Below are positions 52,869 to 59,672 of a stretch of DNA of 59,672 bases, piece after piece. Under the pieces are notes generated by a model that was not told the DNA's origin, did no database searches, and saw only the letters and a program-made list of their open reading frames with translations. Made by a program: the position numbers and the translations under genes. Origin of the DNA: Desulfosporosinus shakirovi (GTDB lineage Bacteria; Bacillota; Desulfitobacteriia; Desulfitobacteriales; Desulfitobacteriaceae); contig NZ_JAJDOO010000030.1 of the NCBI RefSeq assembly GCF_020595055.1, positions 1 through 59,672 of the forward strand, read 5' to 3'. Positions within the stretch are counted from its first letter, which is position 1, and every line of letters begins with the position of its first letter.

Positions 52869-53782
52869 TTAGCTTTCTTACTATAAGCATCATCCAAGCC
52901 ACTGTGGCAATTGCAACCCCTTTATATATTGGAGCACTGGGGGGATTGTTTAATGAACGCGTTGGAGTCGTCAATGTCGGATTGGATGGGATTATGCTGT
53001 CTGGAGCCTTTGCAGCGGCCATTACCTCCTATTACACACAATCAGCCTGGATGGGTGTTTTAGCTGCGCTAACAGTTGGCGCTTTGCTTGGGCTTTTACA
53101 TGCGGCCATCTGTATCGAATTTAAGGCGGACCATGTAGTTAGCGGAGTAGCCATCAATATTTTAGCCTCTAGTTTAACCGTCTTCCTGTTGCAATTGCTC
53201 TTTAACAATAAAGGACAATCTCCATCCGCACCCAAAATAGGGCAAATATCCAATCTCGATTCAATCCCTATTCTTGGACCGATACTTAATAATATGAGCT
53301 ATCTCACCATCATTGGCTTGGTACTCATCCTGCTCAGTCACTTCTTTCTTTACCGCACAAAGATGGGACTTCGCTTACGGTCCGTGGGTGAAAATCCATA
53401 TGCAGCCCAATCCTTAGGTATACCGGTCCGGAGATATATGTACCTTAGCGTGATTGTAGGGTGTGCCCTGGTCGGTCTGGCCGGAGCTTTTCTCTCCATC
53501 GGAATGTTAAATGTATTTACGAAAAACATGACAGCGGGGCGAGGGTATATTGCTTTAGCAGCCATGATCTGTGGTCGCTGGACCCCTCTGGGGTCACTCG
53601 GTGCCTCAGTATTTTTTGGTTATGTTCTTGCCTGGCAGATGAATGCACAGGGTCTGGCGATTCCAGCCCAAATCTTAGAAATCATTCCATATTTGACAAC
53701 CATAATAGTATTAGCCTTTGTCGCTAAGCGGGCCCGGGGACCTGCCCACGTCGGAAAAATATTTGCTCCAAGTGAGCACTAA
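52865..53782 (+). CDS. nucleoside ABC transporter permease 2
   Basis: A 305-residue permease, YufQ-like, with about eight to ten helices: ALGGLFNERVGVVNVGLDGI near residue 24, FKADHVVSGVAINILASSLT, and GYIALAAMICGRWTPLG. It begins with an ATGA overlap. It completes the uptake system whose binding protein is at 49229; two catabolic enzymes follow in the same direction. Confidence 0.92.
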   Translation: MISFLTISIIQATVAIATPLYIGALGGLFNERVGVVNVGLDGIMLSGAFAAAITSYYTQSAWMGVLAALTVGALLGLLHAAICIEFKADHVVSGVAINILASSLTVFLLQLLFNNKGQSPSAPKIGQISNLDSIPILGPILNNMSYLTIIGLVLILLSHFFLYRTKMGLRLRSVGENPYAAQSLGIPVRRYMYLSVIVGCALVGLAGAFLSIGMLNVFTKNMTAGRGYIALAAMICGRWTPLGSLGASVFFGYVLAWQMNAQGLAIPAQILEIIPYLTTIIVLAFVAKRARGPAHVGKIFAPSEH

Positions 53783-53798
53783 AATGGAGGAACAAAAC

Positions 53799-54575
53799 AT
53801 GACAATACTTAACAAAGCAGACCAAACTCAAGGAAAAATACAATACCACGTTCGAGTTAAACCCGGAGATGTGGCAAAATATGTGCTCCTTCCCGGGGAT
53901 CCGGCTCGTGCGGATCGAGTCGCCAAATACCTGGATGATCCCGTTCTCATTGCCAATAATCGAGAATACCGGACCTTTACAGGTACCTATAAAGGGGTTG
54001 GAGTAAGTGTTACTTCAACCGGAATCGGTTGTCCATCCGCTTCAATCGCGGTAGAAGAGTTGGCTAATGTAGGTGCCGAGGTTTTTATTCGCATTGGAAG
54101 TTCCGCAGCTTTACAACCTGAGATTCGGATCGGAGATCTCCTGGTTTCCTCAGGCTCTATGAAAAATGAAGGAACCTCGCGTTATTACGTGCCGGATTGC
54201 TTCCCGGCTGTTCCGGATCTTGAGCTAACCCATACGATGATTCAAACCGCTCGGAGTATGAAGAGTGAGCTTGATTTTGGACTTCATGTCGGGATTTGTG
54301 CCTCTGATGATGCCTTCTATGGTGAGACTCAGGAATGGATTGAAAAACTGGCCAAATTAGGTGTTATGAACGTTGAAATGGAAAGTTCCGCAATTTACAC
54401 TGTGGCCCATGTTCGCAAACTGAAAGCAGCCTGCATATGTGCTGTTTCTGGTAATCTCATAACGGGAGAAGTCGTTTATGAAAAAGAAAATACCCGTCTC
54501 GTGGAAGGCTGGGACAAAGAAATCAAAGTAGTTTTAGAAAGCATTTATCGTTTTGAAACTAACCAGGATAAATAA
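53799..54575 (+). CDS. nucleoside phosphorylase (DeoD/Udp family)
   Basis: A 258-residue enzyme of the PNP/UDP family that cleaves nucleosides with phosphate to a base and a ribose 1-phosphate. Typical sites are LLPGDPARADRVA near residue 31 (phosphate), IRIGSSAALQPEIRIGDLLV (a variant of the RxGTcG motif) and VMNVEMESSAIYTVA (ribose site). The longer open frame overlaps the permease gene; ATG at 53799 follows TGGAGG. Whether it prefers uridine or purine nucleosides is not settled; the neighbours favour purines. Confidence 0.88.
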   Translation: MTILNKADQTQGKIQYHVRVKPGDVAKYVLLPGDPARADRVAKYLDDPVLIANNREYRTFTGTYKGVGVSVTSTGIGCPSASIAVEELANVGAEVFIRIGSSAALQPEIRIGDLLVSSGSMKNEGTSRYYVPDCFPAVPDLELTHTMIQTARSMKSELDFGLHVGICASDDAFYGETQEWIEKLAKLGVMNVEMESSAIYTVAHVRKLKAACICAVSGNLITGEVVYEKENTRLVEGWDKEIKVVLESIYRFETNQDK

Positions 54576-54643
54576 TTCAACCCTCTATATGAAGAGAATA
54601 CTTAATTGATATAATTAATCGAGCAAAGGAGGGCGTGATTTCG

Positions 54644-56017
54644 TTGGCAATTCTTATCAAAAATCTTCACACCCTTGTTACCTGTAATGATCAAGATCAA
54701 ATTCTCAAGAATGTGGATCTCCTCATCGATGGACATCAGATTCGAGCAGTAGGTAAACAATTAACTTATGACGGACCGCATGAAGTGATCGACGGCAGCT
54801 CGAAGCTAGCAATTCCCGGACTGGTCAACACTCATCATCACTTATATCAAACACTCTTTCGCGGTTTGTCCGAAGTTCAAGGGATGCCACTTTTTTCTTG
54901 GCTCATAAATCTTTATGAGTTTTGGAAGCATCTAACTCCTGATGCGGTCTACTATGGTTCACAAGTTGGTTTTGCGGAACTCTTACGGACAGGGTGTACC
55001 TTGACCGCAGATCATCATTATGTCTTCCCCAAAGGTCAACCTGCCACCTTGATTGACAGTCAAATCCAGGCAGCTCAAGAAATCGGAATTCGTTTTCATC
55101 CGACAAGGGGTTCCATGTCCCTCGGCAAAAGCAAAGGGGGGTTGCCCCCTGATGAAGTGGTCCAAACTGAAGATGAGATTCTTAAGGATTCCCAACGTTT
55201 AATTGAAACCTATCATGACCCCTCTCCATTTGCTATGACTCGGCTATCCCTTGCACCTTGTTCTCCCTTTTCTGTCAGTAAGGATTTAATGATCCAAGCC
55301 CGAGAGTTAGCTCGTTCCACAGGGACAGGGGTTATGTTGCATACCCACCTTGCGGAAACGATGGATGAAGAAAAATTCTGTCTTGAATTCTATGGCCGTC
55401 GGCCAGTCGAACTGATGGAAGAAATCGAGTGGATAGGTCCCGATGTTTGGTTTGCTCATGCTATTCATCTCAGTGATCGAGAAATTAAAGTATTAGCCAA
55501 CTCAGGAGTGGCACATTGTCCCTCCTCAAACATGAAGCTAGGCAGCGGCATCTGTCGCACCAGCGAATTAATTAAAGCGGGGGTCAAACTGGGGATCGCC
55601 GTGGATGGCAGTGCCAGTAATGATGGTTCAAATATGTGGGAAGAAGTTCGTCGTGCCTATTTGCTTAATCACCTGAGGTATGCCGATGCGGGACTTTCTG
55701 CTTACGAAACAGTTAAAGCAGCCACTCGTGGCGGAGCAGAAGTACTGGGACGAAACGATACAGGCATTCTTCAAGAGGGGAAGGCAGCTGACTTAGCGCT
55801 TATTAATCTTGAGGATGTTGCTTTTGCGGGTTGTCATGATCCTTTGGTTTCCATGGTTTGCTGTGGCAATACCAGTATTGTGGATACGACAATTGTCAAT
55901 GGTCGAATAGTTGTACGTGAAGGACAATTAATCACCCTAGACCCAGAAGATATTCGGGTAAAAGCCCATAAGGTTTCTCAAGAAATGGTAGAGAAAGAAC
56001 GCAGCTCTAAGTCATAA
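54644..56017 (+). CDS. 8-oxoguanine/guanine-type deaminase (amidohydrolase)
   Basis: About 457 residues, TRZ/ATZ-type amidohydrolase. Metal ligands appear in VNTHHHLYQTLFRG, the His of MLHTHLAETMDE, FAHAIHLSD and the Asp of AVDGSASNDGSN. This SNDG pattern and the HHHLYQT motif match the 8-oxoguanine deaminase/hydroxyatrazine hydrolase group, which makes urate from 8-oxoguanine. TTG at 54644 is preferred to GTG at 54635, which is too near the AAAGGAGG site. As the last gene of the operon it would feed purine breakdown toward allantoin. Confidence 0.8.
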   Translation: MAILIKNLHTLVTCNDQDQILKNVDLLIDGHQIRAVGKQLTYDGPHEVIDGSSKLAIPGLVNTHHHLYQTLFRGLSEVQGMPLFSWLINLYEFWKHLTPDAVYYGSQVGFAELLRTGCTLTADHHYVFPKGQPATLIDSQIQAAQEIGIRFHPTRGSMSLGKSKGGLPPDEVVQTEDEILKDSQRLIETYHDPSPFAMTRLSLAPCSPFSVSKDLMIQARELARSTGTGVMLHTHLAETMDEEKFCLEFYGRRPVELMEEIEWIGPDVWFAHAIHLSDREIKVLANSGVAHCPSSNMKLGSGICRTSELIKAGVKLGIAVDGSASNDGSNMWEEVRRAYLLNHLRYADAGLSAYETVKAATRGGAEVLGRNDTGILQEGKAADLALINLEDVAFAGCHDPLVSMVCCGNTSIVDTTIVNGRIVVREGQLITLDPEDIRVKAHKVSQEMVEKERSSKS

Positions 56018-56074
56018 ACACTAGGTTTTTAAGCTGAAGTCCAATATGAATTTAACCTATCCGACGATACTCTA

Positions 56075-56119
56075 TTGGCAAATAAAAACAGTCCGAGCAG
56101 GACTGTTTTTATTTGCCAA
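56075..56119 (+). terminator. terminator of the nucleoside operon
   Basis: A 20-bp perfect stem (56075-56094 with 56100-56119) around a 5-base loop, with A-rich ascending and T-rich descending arms. It can work in both directions. Confidence 0.9.
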
Positions 56120-56254
56120 AAATACGGTAGGATTATATATTATTAAAATGGTAAAATTATGGGAATAAAGAGATGATAAATATGACCCGATAAAGTATAA
56201 TTATTTCAGTAGTAGTCAAATGAATAAGATAACGATTAAAGGAGCGTATTTTCG

Positions 56255-56828
56255 ATGCCATTATTACAAGAAGGAAGAAAATACACGTATGCAGATTACT
56301 TGACTTGGCCGGATGAAGAAAGATGGGAGATAATTGATGGTGTCCCCTATATGCAAGCTGCTCCAACATGGCAGCATCAGGTAATATCTGTGGAATTAAC
56401 ATCACAATTTGACGCTAATCTTAAAGGAAGTTCATTGCAGGGTATTTGCTGCTCCGTTTGATCTGTGTATTCCTGACAATGAAGAAAATGATGAAAAAAT
56501 CTCTAATATCATCTCGCAACCGGATATTGTTGTAGTATGTGATCAGAGTAAACTTAGAAAAACAGGTTATTTTGGAGTGCCAGCCTTGGTTATCGAAATT
56601 TCCTCGCCTTCAACGGCTAGGAACGATAAACTTTTAAAGTTTAACAAATTTGAACAAGCTGGTGTTAAGGAATATTGGATTGTTGAACCGGATTACAAAC
56701 TTGTTAGCGTATTCATTCTTCAGGAAAATAAAAGGTATGGCAGACCTGAAGTTTATGCAGAAGAGCATAAAATAAAAGTAGCTATGATACCGGAATTTGA
56801 AATTGAATTGAATTCGGTTTTTGTCTGA
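56255..56828 (+). pseudogene. Uma2-family restriction endonuclease-like gene, frameshifted
   Basis: The first 60 codons (YTYADYLTWPDEERWEIIDG) and the later frame (CRVFAAPFDLCIPDNEEND, QPDIVVVCDQSKL, GVPALVIEISSPSTARND, YWIVEPDYKLVSVF) together make one Uma2 (DUF820) protein of about 190 residues. The reading frame shifts by one base near 56435-56436; removing one T from the TT there joins SS-CRVFAAPFD exactly. The PD-(D/E)xK core lies after the shift (PDIVVV, EIS). It is either a recent pseudogene or a sequencing error. Confidence 0.8.
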
Positions 56829-56852
56829 ATCCATGAATAAATCAAATATCTG

Positions 56853-56891
56853 AGATCTCGATTGCTTCGTATGCAAAAGAGGTCTTTTTTT
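56853..56891 (+). terminator. terminator after the Uma2 gene
   Basis: AGATCTC (56853-56859) pairs with GAGGTCT (56879-56885, one G-U) and is followed by TTTTTT. The 270 bases after it, up to the next gene, show no recognised element. Confidence 0.65.
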
Positions 56892-57161
56892 GTGCCGTAA
56901 AGTCTTAGATCAGCAATACCTCTTCAAGTAAGAACTAAAGATTTTACTGAAAAATGTCGTTATATAACTAACTTATAGAACTGCTTCACCTAGAGAATAG
57001 GGCTCGGGTGATTGCTTAGGCAGCTCAGAAAGGGCTGGTAAAGAATATGAAAGACAGTGTAGGATAATAGTTTAAGAGTCCATTGCTTAATTGGTGTGCT
57101 ATAATTGGATATTGCACAGAATTAATTTAACTATGTTAAACAATTAAGGGGTGTTTTATAT

Positions 57162-57914
57162 ATGAAATTAGTATCCTGGAACGTCAATGGAATTCGCGCT
57201 TGTGTAAAAAATGGTTTTTTGGATTTCTTTGCCAGAGAAAATGCCGATATATTTTGCATTCAGGAAACAAAGGTGCAGGAGGAACAGATTCCATTTAAAC
57301 TTGAGGGGTATTATCAGTATTGGAATTTCGCTCAAAAGAAAGGCTACTCAGGAACGGCAATTTTTTCCAAGATTGAACCACTCAATATTGTCTATGGCAT
57401 AGGTATAGAGGAGCATGACAAAGAAGGCAGGGTAATCACCCTGGAATTCGAGAAATTATATGTAGTGACTGTATATACACCAAATTCTCAAAGAGGGTTG
57501 GCCAGACTGGAATATAGAATGAGGTGGGAAGAAGAGTTTTTAAACTATGTTAAAGACCTGGAAAAACTAAAGCCGGTCATATTTTGTGGGGATTTAAACG
57601 TCGCTCATATGGAGATGGACCTTAAAAACCCCAGTACTAATAGAAAGAATGCTGGTTTTTCTACCGAAGAACGAAACAAATTTACTGAAGTTATTAAGAA
57701 TGGCTTTGTAGATACATTTAGGTTCTTTTATCCTGATAAAGAAGGAGCCTATACATGGTGGTCATACATGTTTAATGCCAGAACCAACAATGCCGGCTGG
57801 CGAATCGATTACTTTTGTGTTTCTGCAGGGTTAAAAGATCAGTTGAAAGACGCGGTTATCTATAATGATATCTTAGGCTCGGATCATTGCCCTGTCGGCT
57901 TGGAAATATTCTAA
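57162..57914 (+). CDS. xth: exodeoxyribonuclease III
   Basis: A 250-residue AP endonuclease/3'-5' exonuclease of base-excision repair. It starts with [20 protein letters not shown], and carries the metal Glu in [24 protein letters not shown], the catalytic Asp-Asn in [17 protein letters not shown] and the final GSDHCPVGL. All active-site positions are intact and the length is normal. It is a single-gene transcript: promoter region upstream and a terminator overlapping the stop codon. Confidence 0.95.
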   Translation: MKLVSWNVNGIRACVKNGFLDFFARENADIFCIQETKVQEEQIPFKLEGYYQYWNFAQKKGYSGTAIFSKIEPLNIVYGIGIEEHDKEGRVITLEFEKLYVVTVYTPNSQRGLARLEYRMRWEEEFLNYVKDLEKLKPVIFCGDLNVAHMEMDLKNPSTNRKNAGFSTEERNKFTEVIKNGFVDTFRFFYPDKEGAYTWWSYMFNARTNNAGWRIDYFCVSAGLKDQLKDAVIYNDILGSDHCPVGLEIF

Positions 57915-57936
57915 AACAGCCTAACAAGGCTGTTTT
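57913..57936 (+). terminator. terminator of xth
   Basis: AAAACAGCC (57913-57921) and GGCTGTTTT (57928-57936) form a perfect 9-bp stem with a 6-base loop; it begins within the stop codon. Confidence 0.85.
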
Positions 57937-58141
57937 ATTGTTGCCATTTCTCTAACAAGAGTGCATATACCAGCTACTTAACTCGATGGTTTTTATCAGG
58001 CTCTATCAAGAAACTGTATTATGCCGTGGATGTAATAAAAGGAATTATAATAGTATTTATCGTATAGTATATTAAACTTAAAGTATACTTGTTTAATCTA
58101 GAAATTACTGTTTCTTCCGAGAAAGAGGTGAAGATAGAAGA

Positions 58142-58879
58142 ATGTATATCACTGAATATGAGATTGCCTTGAGACTCTTTCTGGCGTGTGTTTTTGGCGG
58201 AATAGTGGGATTTGAAAGAGAAAAAAATGATAGTCCTGCTGGATTTAGAACCCACATCTTGGTATCCTTAGGGTCTGCTCTAATTATGATTTTATCAATG
58301 TATGGCTTCAATGAGTTTGTTTCAGTCAATAAAGACCCCGCTCGATTGGCTGCTCAAGTCGTTTCAGGTATAGGCTTTTTGGGAGCAGGTACTATTCTAA
58401 GAGATAGAACTTCGGTTAAAGGATTAACAACCGCTGCTTCACTATGGGTAGTTGCAGCAATCGGATTGGCGGCAGGCGCAGGATTTTATTTCTCGGCTTT
58501 CTTTGTTACGCTGTTAGTTTTTATTACATTAGAACGCTCAGTAGAAACGTATTTTTTCAGAAACAGTCAGACCTTAAAAGTAGTTGCTATCAACGGAACT
58601 TGTAAAGTAAAAGAAATAAATCGGCTTTTTGAGGCTCACAGCATAGTGCGACAAAATATTTCAATGACTTTATTAAATGAAGAAAACAATAAGACGACAA
58701 TTCAATATAAAGTAAGAACACCCTTTCGCAGAATAAATATGGAACAAATTATTGAGGATATCAATGAAATTGATGGGATATATTCAGCTGAACAAGAGAG
58801 TAACGGTGAAAGTCCATTTTCACGCTCTTTCACTCGTCTGTTTGGGCGCTTTAAAAGGCCGAATAAGCCTTCAATGTAG
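58142..58879 (+). CDS. MgtC/SapB-family membrane protein
   Basis: A 245-residue protein with about four N-terminal transmembrane helices, with FGGIVGFEREKNDSPAGFRT (the conserved charged loop) near residue 19, GIGFLGAGTILRDRTSVKGL and TTAASLWVVAAIGLAAGAGF. A cytoplasmic C-terminal domain of about 100 residues has an ACT-like pattern. MgtC-family proteins affect magnesium or phosphate homeostasis and ATP synthase in other bacteria. No operon partner is evident; the next gene is convergent. Confidence 0.9.
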   Translation: MYITEYEIALRLFLACVFGGIVGFEREKNDSPAGFRTHILVSLGSALIMILSMYGFNEFVSVNKDPARLAAQVVSGIGFLGAGTILRDRTSVKGLTTAASLWVVAAIGLAAGAGFYFSAFFVTLLVFITLERSVETYFFRNSQTLKVVAINGTCKVKEINRLFEAHSIVRQNISMTLLNEENNKTTIQYKVRTPFRRINMEQIIEDINEIDGIYSAEQESNGESPFSRSFTRLFGRFKRPNKPSM

Positions 58880-58920
58880 TGCGAAGTCCTATGCAGTTCT
58901 GACTAGTATAAGATGGATAT

Positions 58921-58952
58921 AGCCTTCACTTACGTGGTGAAGGCTGTATTTT
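58921..58952. terminator. terminator between convergent mgtC-like and carbonic anhydrase genes
   Basis: AGCCTTCAC (58921-58929) and GTGAAGGCT (58937-58945) form a perfect stem followed by GTATTTTTT. It ends the MgtC transcript and could serve the opposite one. Confidence 0.8.
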
Positions 58953-58964
58953 TTCAGCTTGGGA

Positions 58965-59480
58965 TTAAAAACTAACATTTACAGCATCCATAGCCTCTTG
59001 GGCTTTGCCAATGTATCGTTCTGCGGTTTCACGCATGGTTGATATTTCTTTTGCTGTAAGTTCTCTCACAACACGCGCGGGTACTCCCATTAGCATAACT
59101 CGGGGAGGATAAGTTTTGTTTCCCGGAACAAGGGCCCCGGCGGCAACAGATGTTTCCTCATGGATGACGGCACCATCAAGAATAATAGCTCCCATTCCGA
59201 TCTGAGACCCTTTACCAATCGTGCAACCATGAAGGATAGCAGAATGTCCAATCGTAACATAGTCTGCAATTGTCACGGGTTGATTTAGGCTCACGTGAAT
59301 AACCACTAAATCCTGAATGTTGGAACATCTGCCAATCTTAATTTTAGCGAGGTCGCCTCTAATAACTGAGTTAAACCACACACTAGATTGTTCATCGATG
59401 TGGACGTCGCCTCTTATTTTACAGCCTTCAGCGAGATAGACACTTTTGGCTATTTGGGGCTCTTTTTGATTATCTAACAT
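58965..59480 (-). CDS. gamma-carbonic anhydrase-like hexapeptide-repeat protein
   Basis: A 171-residue left-handed beta-helix protein. Hexapeptide repeats run from about residue 15 to 125 (CKIRGDVHIDEQSSVWFNSV, IRGDLAKIKIGRCSNIQDLV). Three metal-ligand histidines are visible in VIHVS, IGHSAILHGC. The family (YrdA/PaaY/Cam-like) includes true zinc carbonic anhydrases and relatives of unclear activity. GGAGGAAAA lies upstream of the ATG. Confidence 0.85.
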   Translation of the reverse strand: MLDNQKEPQIAKSVYLAEGCKIRGDVHIDEQSSVWFNSVIRGDLAKIKIGRCSNIQDLVVIHVSLNQPVTIADYVTIGHSAILHGCTIGKGSQIGMGAIILDGAVIHEETSVAAGALVPGNKTYPPRVMLMGVPARVVRELTAKEISTMRETAERYIGKAQEAMDAVNVSF

Positions 59481-59511
59481 ATACTTTTCCTCCAGTTTAA
59501 TAACAAGTCAC

Positions 59512-59560
59512 CATTTCAGGCCATACCATTTTACATTATAAAATGGTATGGCCTGAAATG
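59512..59560. repeat. 22-bp perfect inverted repeat
   Basis: Arms 59512-59533 and 59539-59560 around a 5-base loop. It lies upstream of the minus-strand carbonic anhydrase gene, so it is either the terminator of a gene beyond the window or part of a repeat element. No T-run follows. Confidence 0.7.
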
Positions 59561-59584
59561 CCAGCGAGGTTTCCGTCCCCATAT

Positions 59585-59672
59585 CCAAATCAAGATTTGG
59601 GCAATCCCGACAAGGGTGAGAGCCTTCTCTTCGGCTTGTCCCAGAATCTTACGCGCGTAAGATTCTGGGACA
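59585..59672. repeat. cluster of dyads ending in a 36-bp perfect palindrome
   Basis: CCAAATC/GATTTGG (59585-59591, 59594-59600), then GACAAG (59609-59614) with CTTGTC (59635-59640), then a perfect palindrome 59637-59672 centred on GCGC that runs to the window edge and may continue. Together with the repeat at 59512 they make four dyads in 160 bases, more than one terminator needs. Confidence 0.6.

Noticed and set aside
56892-57161. Structured RNA in the spacer before xth
   Set aside because: Some short complementary stretches occur but they match no known RNA class and have no strong stem.
1-59672. Insertion sequences, prophage, CRISPR arrays, tRNA or rRNA genes
   Set aside because: No transposase, phage gene, spaced repeat array or cloverleaf was recognised in the window.

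Overview
The window looks like chromosomal DNA of an anaerobic, low-to-moderate GC Firmicute of the class Clostridia. The best guess is a Desulfosporosinus/Desulfitobacterium-like member of the Peptococcaceae. This rests on gene content, frequent TTG/GTG starts behind strong GGAGG sites, and the mix of a glycyl-radical microcompartment, nitric oxide reductase, anaerobic purine catabolism and c-di-GMP-I/TPP riboswitches; no rRNA or other phylogenetic marker is present. I saw no tRNA, rRNA, CRISPR array, prophage or intact insertion sequence.

Region 1 (about 0.2-19.9 kb) is a choline-degrading bacterial microcompartment (BMC) locus of the GRM1/cut type. One strand carries 19 closely packed genes at 1454-17327. 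They encode choline trimethylamine-lyase CutC (all catalytic and choline-contacting residues conserved), its activase CutD, a CoA-acylating aldehyde dehydrogenase, the phosphotransacylase PduL, an RnfC/PduS-like flavo-iron-sulfur protein, eight shell proteins (BMC-H, EutS-like, BMC-T, BMC-P), EutP/EutT/EutJ/EutQ-like accessory proteins, a DMT transporter and a small winged-helix-like protein. A second aldehyde dehydrogenase paralogue has lost its catalytic cysteine. A choline-kinase-like gene lies divergently upstream. A PocR-domain histidine kinase and an AraC-type response regulator lie downstream and probably control the locus.

Region 2 (19.9-27.2 kb) holds a LysR regulator, a BCCT-family betaine/choline/carnitine transporter and a large alkaline-phosphatase-superfamily phosphodiesterase, followed by thioredoxin and a thioredoxin reductase with an extra C-terminal domain. 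The transporter and phosphodiesterase are preceded by nearly identical promoter/operator regions (37 of 43 bases in the core), which suggests a LysR-controlled mini-regulon.

Region 3 (27.2-35.0 kb) has a c-di-GMP-I riboswitch ahead of a RodZ-like HTH protein and a minus-strand chimera of LytS and GntP gene fragments. It also has the most unusual system in the window: a TPP riboswitch with its own terminator leading into an operon of LuxE-like acyl-protein synthetase, LuxC-like acyl reductase, a three-gene ThiXYZ/SsuABC-type ABC importer and a short-chain dehydrogenase. I infer a thiamine-regulated system that imports a thiamine-related compound and reduces a carboxylate to the alcohol.

Region 4 (35.0-38.3 kb, minus strand) encodes a membrane-anchored FMN glutamate-synthase-like protein and a NorC/NorB nitric oxide reductase pair.

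Region 5 (38.5-56.1 kb) is for purine and allantoin use. It contains an NCS1 permease, two allantoinase paralogues, ureidoglycine aminohydrolase, allantoate amidohydrolase, ureidoglycolate lyase and the PucR regulator. These are followed by a GntR-regulated operon for nucleoside uptake (BMP lipoprotein, ABC ATPase, two permeases), a nucleoside phosphorylase and an 8-oxoguanine/guanine-type deaminase.

Region 6 (56.1-59.7 kb) has a frameshifted Uma2-type nuclease, exodeoxyribonuclease III, an MgtC-family membrane protein, a gamma-carbonic-anhydrase-like protein, and a cluster of strong dyad symmetries running to the window edge.
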